DNA from: QPIN01 sp964472945
GTDB lineage: Bacteria > Pseudomonadota > Gammaproteobacteria > Methylococcales > Methylomonadaceae
Direction: 5' to 3'
Length of the DNA stretch: 15,908 nt
Assembly: GCA_964472945.1 (NCBI GenBank)
Contig: CAYYNM010000058.1
Location: forward strand, 1-15,908
Numbering within the stretch: the first letter of the stretch is position 1; each line of letters starts with the position of its first letter. Position numbers and translations under genes: made by a program. Positions 15,415 to 15,908 of the stretch are shown piece by piece. The notes under the pieces were generated by a model. It worked only from the letters and a program-made list of their open reading frames with translations. It was not told the origin of the DNA and did not search any database.

Positions 15415-15481
15415 CATAAGCTGTGAGTTGTTAAGAGCCTGTAAAATTATTAGGATTTGTTTATATAGTTTGGGGTGGAGA

Positions 15482-15790
15482 ATGCTTGCTAATAATAGAG
15501 GAAAGACTCGGCGAGAAGCTGAACGCAGGTCAATAGAAAGGCGAGAAAATATTTTTGAGTTTGGTAGCTTAGAGTGGCAACAAGTTGTTCAGCAAGAATA
15601 TTTGTTATGGCCAAAGCAGGATAGACGCCAATTAGAACGCCGAAGTTTAGGACGTAGAGCTATGGCTAGAAGAGTTAAAAACAATGGTCACAATAAGAGC
15701 TTTATAAAGCCAAAAAAGTTAGAGGCTTTATTAACGAATGAAGAAAGACAAATGCTAAATGAACTAATTCGCTCTGATAGTGTAAATTAA
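15482..15790 (+). CDS. Small basic protein with period-5 Arg-Arg repeats, function unknown
   Basis: Using ATG 15482, which has GGGGTGG a few bases upstream, the protein has 102 residues. A TTG at 15428 in the same frame would add 18 residues but has no ribosome binding site. Arg-Arg pairs occur at 10-11, 15-16, 20-21 and again at 48-49, 53-54, 58-59 and 63-64, exactly five residues apart within each block. Between the blocks is a hydrophobic/aromatic segment, IFEFGSLEWQQVVQQEYLLW (24-43), which is likely the structured part. The C-terminus is a helical NEERQMLNELIRS segment. I do not recognise a family; nucleic acid or acidic-surface binding is a guess based on charge. Confidence 0.7.
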   Translation: MLANNRGKTRREAERRSIERRENIFEFGSLEWQQVVQQEYLLWPKQDRRQLERRSLGRRAMARRVKNNGHNKSFIKPKKLEALLTNEERQMLNELIRSDSVN

Positions 15791-15908
15791 ATTTTAGTTA
15801 GACTCTATGTTCCAGTTTTTAATTGTTGCTTTTGTAAAGTGCTGAAAAACAGGGGGGGGGATAGAGAGAACCCTTTTAACAGATGCTAGATTTATGGGGT
15901 AATGATCA

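Larger units (their letters stand above)
15110..15481. other. Long intergenic region between rpoZ and the pentad Arg-Arg gene
   Basis: A 372-bp stretch with no supported gene. From the rpoZ side it holds the likely rpoZ promoter, then about 150 bp of very AT-rich sequence without recognisable structure, then a long perfect-looking palindrome (annotated separately), and finally about 65 bp leading into the next gene. It separates two divergent transcription units, so both promoters should be here. Confidence 0.6.

Overview
The window is a compact, AT-rich stretch of a gammaproteobacterial chromosome. The rpoZ-spoT pair with recG, ridA and ubiC nearby is typical of Gammaproteobacteria. The AT-rich composition and the look of the short dispersed repeats suggest a Methylococcales-like (methanotroph) lineage, but that is an impression and not a measured result. 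No rRNA, tRNA or CRISPR array was seen.

Region 1 (1-1725) is the accessory part. It starts with a small antitoxin-like gene whose overlapping RelE/ParE-type toxin gene is broken. A 111-bp palindrome-ended element flanked by TA (MITE-like) sits just after the toxin's third codon, and the rest of the toxin carries an internal deletion and early stops. Directly downstream is a complete jetD-like gene, encoding the TOPRIM nuclease subunit of the Wadjet anti-plasmid system. No jetABC is visible beside it.

Region 2 (1718-4176, minus strand) is a tight three-gene ABC importer operon: periplasmic binding protein, permease and ATPase of the taurine/sulfonate/nitrate type. Its substrate is unknown.

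Region 3 (4299-9369, plus strand) begins with moaA (molybdenum cofactor synthesis), followed by a REP-like hairpin and a small, possibly orphan, antitoxin-like gene. A closely packed housekeeping run follows: ppa, yajD, tag, a HugZ/PNPOx-like protein, a rhodanese-like lipoprotein and a PBP4-type D-Ala-D-Ala carboxypeptidase. Gaps of 2-27 bp suggest one operon.

Region 4 (9373-15109, minus strand) carries rpoZ-spoT (RNA polymerase omega and the ppGpp synthetase/hydrolase), then, after a repeat-containing gap, ridA-recG-ubiC.

Region 5 (15110-15908) is a long AT-rich intergenic stretch with a second copy of the TGTAGAG-type inverted repeat, a small gene for a protein with Arg-Arg pairs at exact five-residue spacing, and a nine-G tract near the window end.

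The points most worth a second look are the transposon-broken toxin beside an orphan jetD, the pentad Arg-Arg protein, the importer of unknown substrate, and the two families of dispersed palindromes.
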